In this document: in pieces, positions 21,937-32,792 of the stretch
Layout: each line of letters begins with the position of its first letter
How positions within the stretch are numbered: the stretch's first letter is position 1
Source: Hordeum vulgare subsp. vulgare
Lineage: Eukaryota > Streptophyta > Magnoliopsida > Poales > Poaceae
Reading direction: 5' to 3'
NCBI RefSeq assembly: GCF_904849725.1
Contig: NC_058522.1
Span: 198,011,986 to 198,075,985 of the forward strand
Length of the DNA: 64,000 nt
Translations under genes and position numbers: made by a program
Notes under the pieces: model-generated
The model's database searches: none
The model's input: the letters and a program-made list of their open reading frames with translations, nothing else
What the model was told of the DNA's origin: nothing

Positions 21937-23182
21937 CTATTGGAAAAGTATCGGAGTCCAATTTATTATCGAAACAGACACATCTTCGCTTTCAAGGTCT
22001 GAAACAGGCTGATAAACATCCCTTATGTACTCCTCTGGAGTTATGACATTGATGATATTGGGCTCAACATTTATGGGAGTACGGGAGATGTAATGCTTGA
22101 TCCTTTGCCCATTTACCACTCTAGGAAAATTTCCTTCCGTGTTATTGATTTTGATGGCACCGGAACGATATACTTCCTCGACAACATAGGGACCTTCCCA
22201 TTTAGAGAGAAGCTTTCCTGCAAAGAATCTCAAACGAGAATTGTATAGCAAGACATAATCACCTACATTGAACTCTCGTTTCTGTATCCATTTGCCGTGC
22301 CATCTCTTAACCTTTTCCTTGAACAACCTGGCATTCTCGTATGCCTGGGCTCTCCATTCATCTAACGAGCTGATATCAAACAACCGCTTCTCACCGGCAA
22401 GTTAGAAATCAAAGTTGAGCTCTTTGATTGCCCAATAAGCTTTGTGTTCTAGCTCAAGAGGTAAATGACAGGCCTTACCGTAAACCATTTTATACGGTGA
22501 CATGCCCATGAGATTCTTATAAGCAGTCCTATAAGCCCATAGTGCATCGTCAAGTTTGCTAGACCAGTTCTTTCGAGATCTATTGACGGTCTTTTGTAGG
22601 ATCAACTTGATCTCCCTATTACTCAACTCAACTTGACCACTAGACTGAGGATGATAAGGAGATGCAACTCTATGGTTGACATCATACTTAGCTAGCATAT
22701 TGCGGAAAACACCATGAATGAAGTGTGAACCGCCATCAGTCATCAACTATCTAGGGACTCCAAATCTTGGGAATATGACATCTTTAAGCATCTAAATAGA
22801 GGTGTGGTGATCAACATTTTTAGTGGGGATAGCTTCTATCCACTTAGTAAAGTAATCCACAGCAACTAAGATGTGAGTGTACCCATTGGAACTCGGGAAG
22901 GGTCCCATATAATCAAAGCCCAAACATCAAATGGTTCAATGACAAGTGAATAGTTCATAGGCATTTCCTGACGCTTACTGATGTTCTCTATTCTTTGGCA
23001 TTCATCACAAGACAAGACAAACTAACGGGCATCCTTGAAGAGAGTGGGCCAATAGAAACCTGACTGCAATACCTTATGGGCAGTTCTATCTCCAGCATGT
23101 TGTCCTCCATAGGCTTCAGAATGACACTTCTGCAGGATCTGTCCTTGTTCATGTTCAGGCACACAATGTCTAATAACACCAT
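21937..23182 (-). pseudogene. Athila-2 integrase
   Basis: Three frames in order on the minus strand: 23182-22988 (degenerate zinc-binding region), 22746-22402 (catalytic core: [37 protein letters not shown] with the glutamate, [18 protein letters not shown]) and 22383-21937 (DNA-binding tail: SKWEGPYVVEEVYRSGAIKI). The second Asp reads within MMTDGGSHF and the Glu within GQVELSNRE, so the catalytic residues survive locally. Stops between the frames (for example near 22395 and 22750-22990) inactivate the whole. Confidence 0.87.
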
Positions 23183-23227
23183 CTACTCCTTCCTTATAAA
23201 GGTGAGGATCATCCTAAAAGTAGTGTC

Positions 23228-23755
23228 TCAAATCAAAGAAGAATTTCTTATTTTGTTGATAGGTGAACTGGGTGGTATGTATTTGGCTACGATATAGTTT
23301 GCATAATCGGCATACCACGGTGCACTAAGTGAAGTGCGGATGACATTTAATTTCTCATCAGGAAAGCTGTCATCAATAGGTAGTGGGTCATCAAGGACAT
23401 TCTCTAGCCTAGACAAGTTATCTGCTACGGGGTTATCAACACCCTTTCGGTCAACGACGTGCAAATCAAATTCCTGTAGCAGGAGAACCGATCTAATCAG
23501 CCTAGGCTTAGCGTCCATCTTCTCCATGAGGTACTTAATAGCAGCATGATCAGAGTGAATAGTGACTTTGGAGTCAACTATGTAAGATCTGAACTTTTCA
23601 CATGCAAACACGACTGCTAAAAATTCCTTCTCCGTAGTGGCATAGTTTCTTTGGGCACTGTCTAGAGTTTTACTAGCGTAGTGAATGACATTCAACTTCT
23701 TGTCAACTCTTTGTCCTAGAACAGCACCAACAACATAATCACTAGCGTCACACAT
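23228..23755 (-). pseudogene. Athila-2 RNase H
   Basis: A 175-residue frame starting at [16 protein letters not shown] (catalytic Asp). It continues with [20 protein letters not shown] (Glu) and [20 protein letters not shown] (Asp), then the linker [18 protein letters not shown] towards integrase. It overlaps the end of the RT frame at 23716, showing a single frameshift in the original polyprotein. The domain itself looks complete; in the polyprotein it would degrade the RNA strand of the replication intermediate. Confidence 0.85.
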
Positions 23756-25503
23756 GATTTCAAAGGCAAGTTCCAGTCAGGTGGTTGAACAATAGGTGCG
23801 GTTATCAAAGCCTTCTTAAGTATTTCAAAGGCTTCCTTACAATCCTCATCAAAAACAAAAGGAACATCCTTCTGCAAGAGGTTGGTAAGAGGCCTAGAAA
23901 TCGTAGAGAATTCTTTAATGAACCTTCTATAGAAACCAGCCTGACCTAGGAAACTTCGTATACCTCTGATATCTATGGGGCAAGGCATTTTCTCAATTGC
24001 ATCAACCTTAGGCTTATCAACTTCAATGCCTCTTTCATAGATTTTGTGTCCTAAGACGATACCTTCATTAACCATAAAGTGGCACTTCTCCCAATTCAAG
24101 ACGAGGTTGGTTTCTTCCCATCTCTGTAAGATTCGACAAGGGTTGCTGAGGAAATCATGAAAGGAAGACCCGTAAACGGGGAAGTCATCCATGAAAACCT
24201 CGACAATCTTTTCACAAAAGTCAGAGAATATAGCCATCATACATCTTTGGAAGGTGGAAGGTGCATTACATAAGCCAAAAGGCATACGTCTATAGGCAAA
24301 GGTACCGAAAGGGCAGGTGAAAGTGGTTTTCTCTTGATCAGATTGTGCAACAGGTATTTGCGAGAAAGCTGAATAACCGTCTAGAAAGCAGAAATGTGTG
24401 TGTTTTGATAGCCTTTCTAGCATTTGGTTGATGAACGGCAAAGGATAATGATCTTTCCTGGTTGCCTTGTTCAGTTTCCAGAAGTCTATCACCATTCTAT
24501 AGCCAGTAATAATCCTTTGTGGGATTAGTTCATCCTTATCATTAGGAACGACGGTGATACCTCCCTTCTTAGGTACGCAATGTACTGGACTTACCCAATC
24601 ACTATGAGAAACAGGATAAATGATTCCTGCTTCCAGAAGCTTTAATATTTCTTTTCTAACGACCTCTTTCATCTTAGGATTTAATCTCCTTTGATGATCA
24701 GCAACTGGTTTAAAGTCAGGGTCGGTTTTAATCTTGCGCTGACATAGAGTAGGACTAATACCCTTAAGATCATCAAGAGTATATCCAATAGCAGCGCGGT
24801 GCTTCCTCAGAGTTTTTAGTAACTTCTTCTCTTTGTGCTCTGAGAGGAGAGCACTAATAATGATAGGATATATCTCCTTCTCATCAAGATAGGCATACTT
24901 AAGAGTATCACGCAACTGTTTAAGCTCGAACAAAGGATCACACTTTGGTGGGGGAGGATCCCCAAGCAGTTCAACAGGCAGATTATTCTTTAGAATAGGA
25001 TATTGTTCTAAGACAATTTTATCTATCTCATCTCTCTCCTTCATATGCATATCATTTTCATACTCAAGAAGATATTTCTCTAAAGCATCCGTAGGAGGTA
25101 CAGGAATAGAGGCAAGAGCAATGATTTCATCTCTACCAGACGACTCTCTTTCATGGGTTTGTCTTCCAAACTTGGAGAAGTTAAATTCATGAGACACACC
25201 CTCGATACTTACTCTGAGAGTCTGCTTAATGCAATCAATGTGAGCATTGATAGTGTTGAGAAAGGGTCTACCAAATATGATGGGACAAAATCTATCATGT
25301 GAAGTACCAAGGATGAGGAAATGCGTAGGATACTTCGTCTTACCACACAAGACTTCTACGTCTCTCAGAATTCCCAGAGGGCAGATAGTGTCTCTATTAG
25401 CTAGCGTAATAGTGGCATCAATGGGTTCTAACTCAGCAGTTGCAATCTCATCTTTGATTTCATCATATAGAGAACGGGGTATTGCACTGACACTAGCTCC
25501 CAT
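23716..25503 (-). CDS. Athila-2 protease and reverse transcriptase
   Basis: A 595-residue open frame. Residues 1-10 include the aspartic protease site ([10 protein letters not shown] reads across its first Met, so the true start is further upstream and this is the middle of a polyprotein). Then follow [18 protein letters not shown] and the linker [17 protein letters not shown] motifs: [49 protein letters not shown] and the catalytic FMDDFPVYG, then [20 protein letters not shown] (thumb). The last residues after WNLPL are out of frame because of the frameshift into RNase H at 23755. This is the best-preserved pol segment of either Athila copy. Confidence 0.87.
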   Translation of the reverse strand: MGASVSAIPRSLYDEIKDEIATAELEPIDATITLANRDTICPLGILRDVEVLCGKTKYPTHFLILGTSHDRFCPIIFGRPFLNTINAHIDCIKQTLRVSIEGVSHEFNFSKFGRQTHERESSGRDEIIALASIPVPPTDALEKYLLEYENDMHMKERDEIDKIVLEQYPILKNNLPVELLGDPPPPKCDPLFELKQLRDTLKYAYLDEKEIYPIIISALLSEHKEKKLLKTLRKHRAAIGYTLDDLKGISPTLCQRKIKTDPDFKPVADHQRRLNPKMKEVVRKEILKLLEAGIIYPVSHSDWVSPVHCVPKKGGITVVPNDKDELIPQRIITGYRMVIDFWKLNKATRKDHYPLPFINQMLERLSKHTHFCFLDGYSAFSQIPVAQSDQEKTTFTCPFGTFAYRRMPFGLCNAPSTFQRCMMAIFSDFCEKIVEVFMDDFPVYGSSFHDFLSNPCRILQRWEETNLVLNWEKCHFMVNEGIVLGHKIYERGIEVDKPKVDAIEKMPCPIDIRGIRSFLGQAGFYRRFIKEFSTISRPLTNLLQKDVPFVFDEDCKEAFEILKKALITAPIVQPPDWNLPLKSCVTLVIMLLVLF

Positions 25504-25716
25504 ATCACATAAACCATGGTACCAGTGATCTCCTATCTTAACAGAAACAACGGGCAGGCCAACTACAGGTCCGTGTTTGTCTTTCGTGTGAGGTTTAGCA
25601 ATTCTAGTGGAGTCCGCATAGAATTTGATAACATGCCCATGTATGTCTTCGGCTAAGAGATCTTTGATAATAGCAACACTAGGTTCAACTCTAATCTCCT
25701 CAGGGGGTGCAAGTGA

Positions 25717-26054
25717 TCAAATGTAACCCCTACGTATCACAGTTGGAGCTTTAGAATAATCCTTTATCCTGGCAGGGTATGGTGGTTTCTCACTGTAAGC
25801 AGAAGGAACAACAGGATCACTAAAAGCTATGATTTTCTCCTCAACTAGATTGGTTTTGGTTATGTTGCTTTCTACAGGAGGATGATATTTAAACCACTTC
25901 TCTTTGGGAAGATCAACATGAGCTGCAAAAGATTCACATAGAGAAGCTACTATCTCAGAGTCAAGTCCATACTTAGCGCTAAAATCTCTAGAAGTGTTTG
26001 TCTCAACAAAAGATTTAACGCAATCAAACTGGAAATTCATACCTGACTCTTTAC
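25717..26054 (-). pseudogene. Athila-2 gag, C-terminal part
   Basis: The Athila gag frame resumes here on the left side of the nested Tat element, with GMNFQFDCVKSFVETNTS and WFKYHPPVESNITKTNLVEE. The frame visibly runs on to 26133, but residues encoded by 26055-26133 come from the Tat LTR. A stop lies at 25717, ahead of the protease. The N-terminal gag half is at 38712-39389. Confidence 0.75.
26050..26054. repeat. Target duplication of the Tat element, left (TTTAC)
   Basis: TTTAC precedes the 5' LTR; CTTAC follows the 3' LTR at 38712-38716. Four of five bases agree, which fits a five-base gypsy duplication with one later substitution. Confidence 0.7.
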
Positions 26055-26759
26055 TGATGGGGTTATAGTCCCAGGTAGGCTCATAGGACTGCCCTATAGG
26101 TCCTACCCAAGGACTACCCTTCATAGAGGACAAGGCCCTTAGACAGTTCCGACTGAACTAAGGGCTCCCCCATCATCCAGTCGGTGACGAGCACTCGGAG
26201 CGTATTTAACGTACCGACTGGATTCCACACTGTACATCGTAACCTCCCAGGAGGGCAACGGTCATACGTATCCATACACCATTATTAACATTTAAGGCAT
26301 ACGTTACCTGTAACGTAGGCATTTATTCGCCACTATTCCACCCCTGTCCACCGGGCCATTATGAAGGGCAGCGCACTCTCTATAAGCCGCCCTTCCCCAC
26401 TGGTACAGGGGTTGGCATTTACTGTAATCCTATATTCCACTTGACACTAAGCTCCCAAGAGCACTGAGACGTAGGGCTTTTACCTCCACCGTAGAGGGGC
26501 CTGAACTCATACATCCTCGCGTAGCTAAGGCTCTGCCCATCCTTTCATACCCTACACATCTACTGTCAGACTTATACCCACGATAGTTCATTTACTGTAA
26601 TCCTATACTCCACTCGACACTAAGCTCCCAAGAGCACTGAGACGTAGGGCTTTTACCTCCACCGTAGAGGGGCCTGAACTCATGCATCCTCGCCGTAGCT
26701 AAGGCTCTGCCCATCCTTTCGTACCCTACACATATACTGTCACACTTATACCCATGACA
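26055..26759 (+). mobile_element. Tat element 5' LTR, carrying an internal duplication
   Basis: Starts TGATGGGGTTATAGTCCC and ends CCCATGACA, followed at once by the primer-binding site. It is 705 bp against 533 bp for the 3' LTR; the excess is a tandem copy of the last approximately 173 bp (26417-26589 and 26590-26759). A TATA-like CTATAAGC lies at 26380-26387 in the equivalent of the core promoter. Confidence 0.9.
26417..26759. repeat. Tandem duplication (about 173 bp) in the Tat 5' LTR
   Basis: Two adjacent copies both begin ATTTACTGTAATCCTATA and run through the LTR 3' end. The first copy ends TACCCACGATA and the second TACCCATGACA. The 3' LTR has only one copy (38544-38711), ending TACCCACGACA. 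Confidence 0.9.
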
Positions 26760-26760
26760 G

Positions 26761-26778
26761 TTGGCGCCCACCGTGGGG
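26761..26778 (+). other. Tat element primer-binding site
   Basis: TTGGCGCCCACCGTGGGG begins one base after the 5' LTR. This primer-binding sequence is common in grass Tat-lineage elements. Its position confirms the plus orientation. Confidence 0.85.
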
Positions 26779-27075
26779 TGGACGTCTAAGCGACTTCGTC
26801 GAGTTTGCGACTTCATCTTTTTTATCATGTCATCCGGTGGAGATTTGTGCATGGGTCATGAGATCCTCTTCGGCGCACTCTCCTTCATCGTCGACGATTC
26901 GACATGGCTTCGGGATGCGCCTCTCGACGTCGAGGCGCTCCCCAGTCGCGGGGCTACGCACTTCCGTGCCGGTGCCCGCGGCGTCCTTCTTCTCCAGCAA
27001 TCGGCCCCGGTGTCAATCTTCGCCCCCGTCACGGGCCGCAACAAGCGGTCCCGCCGTCCGCGGCTCTAGCGTTGG

Positions 27076-28878
27076 GTGCGACACGCCCAGGCGCGACGGA
27101 ACGCGTCCTCTCAAGTGGCGGTCCTCAAGTCGGTTGTGGTCGCGCCGCCATCCCAGTGTTTGGACTCAGTTCCGACTGAGTTACCTTCTGAGTACTTGGG
27201 TCGCGGGCCTGCAGCCGAAGTTCTCATGGCCGATTCCCATGAAAGTCCCGGCCGAACTGGTCGGAACAAGCATGAGGTCGGCGAATCATCCAGCGCTCGT
27301 CATCGACACCACCGTTCTGCCAGTCGACGCACTCGTCAGAGCAACGTCGAGGTGTTCCGCACACCCGTCCTCAACCTCGCTGCCGCTGCCAAGATAGCCG
27401 ATTCCCTCCAACCGACTGATTCAGAGGCTGGTAGAGGGATCGAGCAGATCCGCGCCGTGTTGCATACGGCGCAGCAGCAGAATTCGGCGGTCTCCCAGTC
27501 GCACAACAGGATCCACAATAGTTCTGTTCACGCGAACACGCATCGGTCGGCTTTCAGCCCCGACTCTCATCAGCGACGCACAGGGGGCAGTCGTTCCATG
27601 AATCCCGAAGATCGTCGCCGTTCATGCACCCCTCCGCGGGGTGGGCCTTACGGGCCCCGGCATCATGATGACCGGCGTTCAGTCGGTGACGCGTATGATC
27701 CAAGGCCCGACGCAAGAGGGTACATCGCCCAGAGGAAGGTCGACAGGAGTCAAGCCCACCGTGATGGTCACGATAGAGACCGTCCGAGTGGAAGCAGGAC
27801 CATCGTCTCTGGTCGTGAGTGCTTCAGTCCGGCCATCCGTTCAGCTGACATCCCTCCCAACTTCCGATTGGCGACGGGAATTAGCAAGTTCACAGGAGAG
27901 TCCAAGCCAGAAACGTAGCTGGACGACTACAAAGTGGCTGTCCAGATCGGTGGCGGAGATGACCAGGTCTCCATGAAACATCTACCCCTGATGCTCGACG
28001 GCTCGGCACGAGCCTGGCTGAACCAGTTGGCTCCGTCAAGCATCTACAGCTGGGCAGATCTGTCCCGAGTCTTCATCAGGACCTTCGAGGGCACGTGCAA
28101 ACGCCCTGCTGGTCTCAAGGAGCTCCAGCACTGTGTCCAGAAGCAGAATGAGCCCCTGCGCGATTTCATCCAGCGCTGGACGACCCTCTACCACACGGTG
28201 GAGAACGTTACAGAGCACCAAGCAGTCCGCGCCTTCAAGGCAGGCGTGCGGTATAGAGATATGTACCTGAAGTTTGGTCGGACAGGCGACATCTCCATGA
28301 GCAAGATGATGGAGATAGCCGCACGCTATGCAAATGGCGAAGAAGAGGACCGTATACATAGCGGCAAGCATAAGGCAGTCGCCGATGGAGATGGGAACAG
28401 CAATCGGAAGCAGAAGCAGAAAGCTCCATCCACTCCGCAGGCAGAGGCAACAGCCGTTACAAATGCCAAGTTCAAGGGCAAGGGGAAAGCTCAGTTCACC
28501 CCCAAGAAGAAACAATTCGGAAATTCCATCCTGGATCAGCCATGTCCAATCCACGCAAAGATGGACGAAGAAGGCAACACCATATTCCCAAAGCACACCA
28601 CTCGGCAATGTCACCTCCTGATCCAAGGGTTCAGCAAAGGGAAGCCGAGTGAAAAGGACAATGAGCAGGATGATGAGGACAAGGAGGATCTGTTCCCCCA
28701 AGTCCATGCAACATTGATGATTTTTGCGGACGTGGAAAGCAAGAGTCGAATGAAGCTGGTGAACAGGGAGGTGAACATGGCAACCCCAACTAACCCCACG
28801 TTCCTCAAATGGTCTCAGACTGCGATCACCTTTGATCAGTCGGACCATCCAGCACACGTGCCCACCCCAGGGAGGTAG
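27076..28878 (+). pseudogene. Tat element gag
   Basis: Two in-frame parts. 27076-27918 encodes a basic, serine/arginine/histidine-rich N-terminal region ending at a TAG (27916-27918). 27919-28878 encodes the retrotransposon gag core (DGSARAWLNQLAPSSIYSWA, FIRTFEGTCKRP, LRDFIQRWTTLYHTVENV) and a lysine-rich tail with a Cys/His group (PCPIHAKMDEEGN, then HTTRQCHLL). A second TAG (28876-28878) separates it from the protease. The first stop sits in the conserved stretch just before DDYKVAVQIGG, so it is probably a point mutation. The true start upstream of 27076 is uncertain. Confidence 0.82.
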
Positions 28879-29490
28879 GCTCTGGTCGTCGACCCGGTGG
28901 TGGAAGGAGTCCGACTTCAAAAAGTCCTCTTGGACGGCGGCAGCGGCTTGAACATCATGTACGCCGACACTCTCAAGGGGATGGGCATTCCGTTGTCCAA
29001 ACTTAGCGAGAGCAGCATGCAGTTCCACGGAGTCGTCCCAGGACGAAAGGCCAAGTCACTCGGCCAAATAGCGTTGGACGTTGTTTTCGGCTCCGACAAG
29101 AACTTCCGCAAGGAAAAACTGACATTCGAGGTGGTGGACTTCCAGAGTGCATACCATGCGATTCTGGGCCGTCCGGCGTATGCTCGTTTCATGGCCCGTC
29201 CATGTTACGTGTATTTGAAGCTGAAGATGCCGGGTCCCAAAGGTGTGATCACGATCACAGGCAATCGGCAGCGGGCCGAGGAGTGTCTGCAACAGGGGTC
29301 GAGGATTGCCGATCAACAGATGGCTATCCTCGAGCTCGATGAGTACAAGAAGACCGCCGACCCCGCTGACTTGATGCGTTCGAAGAAGCCAGCTTCGGAG
29401 TCCGCATTCCAGTCGGCAGGAGGCACGAAGAAAGTCAGCATCCACGACGGACGACGCCGCTGCCCCGACGAACATCTCCACCACCCTTGA
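28879..29490 (+). pseudogene. Tat element protease
   Basis: In frame with gag beyond the TAG. The aspartic protease site is LLDGGSGLNIMYADTLKGMG (D-G-G-S), followed by FEVVDFQSAYHAILGRPAYA, the flap and C-terminal hallmark (ILGRP). The first Met frame opens at 28897. A frameshift near 29450-29500 separates it from the RT frame. Its role would be processing of the gag-pol polyprotein. Confidence 0.82.
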
Positions 29491-30633
29491 TCCAAAATAG
29501 GAAGCCGAGCTCATCCAATTCCTCCGTGAGAACTGGGACATTTTCGCATTGAAGCCCGCTGACATGCCAGGTGTACCCAGGGAGTTGGCTGAGCTCCGAC
29601 TACATGTGGATCCTGCTTCTCGGCCCGTCCGAGAACGCCTGCGTCGGTCCGTCGCGCACAAAGCAAGGCAATCGGAGAGGAGGTGGCTAAACTTTTGGCG
29701 GCCAACTTCATTCGCGAGGTACACCACTCCGAGTGGCTCGCCAATGTTGTCATGGTGCCCAAGAAGGACAAGTCTCTCCGTATGTGCGTCTATTTCAAGC
29801 ATCTCAATAAGGTCTGCCCGAAAGATCATTTCCCGCTCCCCCGCATTGATCAAATTGTTGATTCGACTGCGGGCTGCGAGCGTTTATCATTCCTTGATGC
29901 CTATTCGGGCTATCATCATATCCGTCTGTATGGTCCGGATGAATTAAAAACAGCCTTCATCACCCCATTCGTGTGCATCTGCTACATCACTATGCCATTC
30001 GGTTTGAAGAATGCAGGAGCAACTGTTATGCGCATGATCCAAAAATGCCTCCTTGACCAGATCGGTCGAAATGTGGAGGCATATATGGACGATATCATAG
30101 TCAAGTTACGCAAAGGTTTCGACCTGCTGACTAACTTGGCAGAAAAATTTGCCATCCTACGTAGGTACGATATCAAGCTCAACCCAGCCAAGTGTTCATT
30201 CGGCGTTCCCAGCGGAAAGTTACTCGGTTTCTTCGTTTCCGAACGAGGAATCGATGTCAACCCCGAAAAGATCGGGACCATCGTCCGAATGGAGCGGCCG
30301 GTCAGAATACATGATGTTCAAAGGCTCACAGGTTGCCTAGCGGCTTTGAGCAGGTTTGTCGCTCGACACGGAGAGAAGGCGTTACCTCTGTACGGACTCA
30401 TGAAGAAATCAGATACTTTCGAGTGGACAAACGAAGCCCAAATTGCATTCGACGACCTCAAAGCCCTGGTTTCCACCCAACCGGTTCTTACTGCCCCGCT
30501 CAGTAAAGAACCTCTTCTCCTGTACATCGCGGCTACAAATCAAGTCGTCAGCACTGTTCTCACAGTCGAACGCAAAGAAGAAGCAAAGCGTGCAAGGTTC
30601 AGCGGCCAGTATATTATGTCTCCGAAGTCCTGA
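29491..30633 (+). pseudogene. Tat element reverse transcriptase
   Basis: The main frame (Met at 29683 to 30633) holds the RT motifs VVMVPKKDKSLRMCVYFKHL, FPLPRIDQIVDSTAG, LSFLDAYSGYHHIRL and ITMPFGLKNAGATVMRMI. It continues with AYMDDIIVK (YMDD catalytic aspartates) and the thumb (CSFGVPSGKLLGFFVSERGI). The preceding 29500-29682 carries the N-terminal RT approach in another frame. The last part (EWTNEAQIAFDDLKALV onward) runs into the RNase H linker and stops at 30631-30633 after a frameshift near 30600. Confidence 0.87.
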
Positions 30634-32681
30634 CTCCTTCCAAGCAGGGCTATCCCCATTATCAAAAGCTTATTTACGGGATCTACATGACTACAAAGAA
30701 GGTGGCTCATTATTTCCAAGACCACTCGGTGTCTGTCATTTCTCATGCTCCGTTGTCGGAAATCCTCCACAATTGGGACGCATGAGGCCAAGTGGCGAAG
30801 TGTGCAATGGAGATGTTATACTGCGACATCAAGTTCAAAGCCAAGAGGGATATAAAGTCTCAAGCTCTGGTTGACTTCATAGCAGAATGGGTAGAACAAC
30901 AGCAACCGACTCACATCTACTCGGCTCATTGGACCATGTTCTTCGATGGGTCCAAGATGTTGAATGGCTCCGGCGCTGGCGTAGTGATCATATCGCCAAA
31001 AGGTGATAAACTCAAGTATGTGTTGCAGATACATTTTGATTCTTCCAACAACGAGGCAGAGTACGAAGCTCTCCTTTATGGATTGCGCATGGCCATCACA
31101 CTCGGCGTCCATCGCCTGATGGTCTATGGCGATTCAGATTTCGTGGTTAATCAAGTGATGAAGGAGTGGGATGTAAGGAACCCCACCATGACTGCATACT
31201 GCAACGCTGTAAGGAAGCTCGAGAAGAAGTTTGAAGGTCTGGAACTTCACTATGTTCCGCAACTGAAAAACCAAGCAACTTCACCAGTCCCGAGTGATGT
31301 CTGCCTCGAGCACCTTCACCTCCCCTCAGTAAAAGAAGATCCTTTTACAGAGGAACCAGTACAACCGAAAAGCTCAACAGATCCGACTGAAGTCGAGGTC
31401 CCTGCCGTGGTTGATTTGATCATGGAGATTCTTGCTCTCATCCCCGAATGGACTGTGACGTTCATTGCGTACATCCTGAGGCAAGAGTTACTAGAAGACG
31501 AAGTCCAAGCTAGGCAGATCGTCCGCAGATCGAAGTCCTTCACCGTCATCGATGGCCAGTTGTACAAGGAAAGTGTTTTAGACGTCCTTCAGCGGTGCAT
31601 CTCCCCTGAGGAGGGACAGTTAATCTTGGAAGAAATTCACTCGGGAACCTGCGACCATCGTGCCTCCTCAAGAGCAATCGTCGCCAAAGCATTCAGAGCT
31701 GGTTTCTTCTGGTTGCAGGCGAATGAAATGGCAAAAGATATGGTCGACCGATGCGAAGGCTGTCAGTTCTATTCGAACAAGTCCCACAAGCCAACATCTG
31801 CGATGAAGAAAATCCCTCTTGTTTGGCCGTTTGCAGTGTGGGGATTAGATACAGTCGGACCATTCAGAACAGGCCAAGGGGGATTCAGTCATCTGTGGGA
31901 AGCAGTCGACAAGTTCACCAAGTGGATTGAAGCCAAGCCCATCAAGAAGCTTGACGCCCTTACGGCCATCAAAATATGTCAGAGACATCATCGCCAGATT
32001 CGGGTTCCGCACAGCATAATCACCGACAATGGCACAAACTTTGACTCGGACAGATTCAAAGGTTTTTGCATAGGCCAAGGTATCCGAGTGGATTTTGCAT
32101 CTGTGGCGCATCCCCAAACAAACGGGCAAGCAGAGCGGGCTAATGGGCTTATTCTTCAAGGGTTGAAGACTCGACTCCTGCGAGAAGTTGGACATGCCGC
32201 CGGCACATGGGTCACCGAACTGCCTTCGATGTTGTGGGGCCTCCGCACAACTCCGAATAGATCTATAGGGCGATCCCCGTTCTTCCTCGTTTATGGAGCA
32301 GAGGCGGTCCTTCTGAGTGACTTGCTTCACAACTCTCCACGAGTCGAACTCTTCTCCGAAGCCGAAGCAGAGCAAGCTAGGAAAGACAGAGTGGATCTTC
32401 CGGAAGAAGAGCGCGAGATGGCACTGACTCGCTCAACAATTTATCAATAAGATCTGCGGCGATTTCACGCGCGACACGTCAGGAGTCGCACATTCCAAGC
32501 ACGCGACCTGGTGCTCCGAGTGGATCAGCAGAGACCACACAAGTTGGCTCCCGCCTGGGAAGGACCCTTCATCATCTCTAAGGTTCTCAACAATGGGGCG
32601 TATCGACTTTACAACCTCGGCAGGGAAATGGACGAGCCGCGAGCATGGAACGGAGATCTCCTGAAGCGCTTCTACACATGA
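30634..32681 (+). pseudogene. Tat element RNase H domains and integrase
   Basis: The remains of the ordinary gypsy RNase H/connection (KLIYGIYMTTKKVAHYF) end at a TGA (30783-30785). The long frame 30792-32450 then encodes a second, cellular-type RNase H (FFDGSKMLNGSGAGVVI, NNEAEYEALLYGLRMAI, YGDSDFVVNQV), a known Tat feature. It continues into integrase: zinc-binding HSGTCDHR...CEGCQF, then WGLDTVGPF, ITDNGTNFDSD and HPQTNGQAERANG giving D-D-E. A TAA at 32448-32450 is premature: the same frame continues to the natural TGA at 32679-32681 (LAPAWEGPFIISKVLNNGAY). Confidence 0.88.
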
Positions 32682-32792
32682 CCGCCGACGGGGACAATGT
32701 AAAGAACAAGTATCATTGAAGTAATACAAAGCAGATTGATTTATTGCAGGTTCAAAATTCTTCCGCGTTTGCACACTCCGGTCTAACAAATT
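32682..32792 (+). other. Spacer between pol and the minisatellite
   Basis: Short non-coding stretch after the pol stop, without recognisable signals, leading into the tandem repeats. Confidence 0.5.

Noticed and set aside
28036..29028. A 330-residue minus-strand frame in the Tat element
   Set aside because: It is antisense to gag with well-defined gag and protease motifs on the plus strand, and has no recognisable domain of its own.
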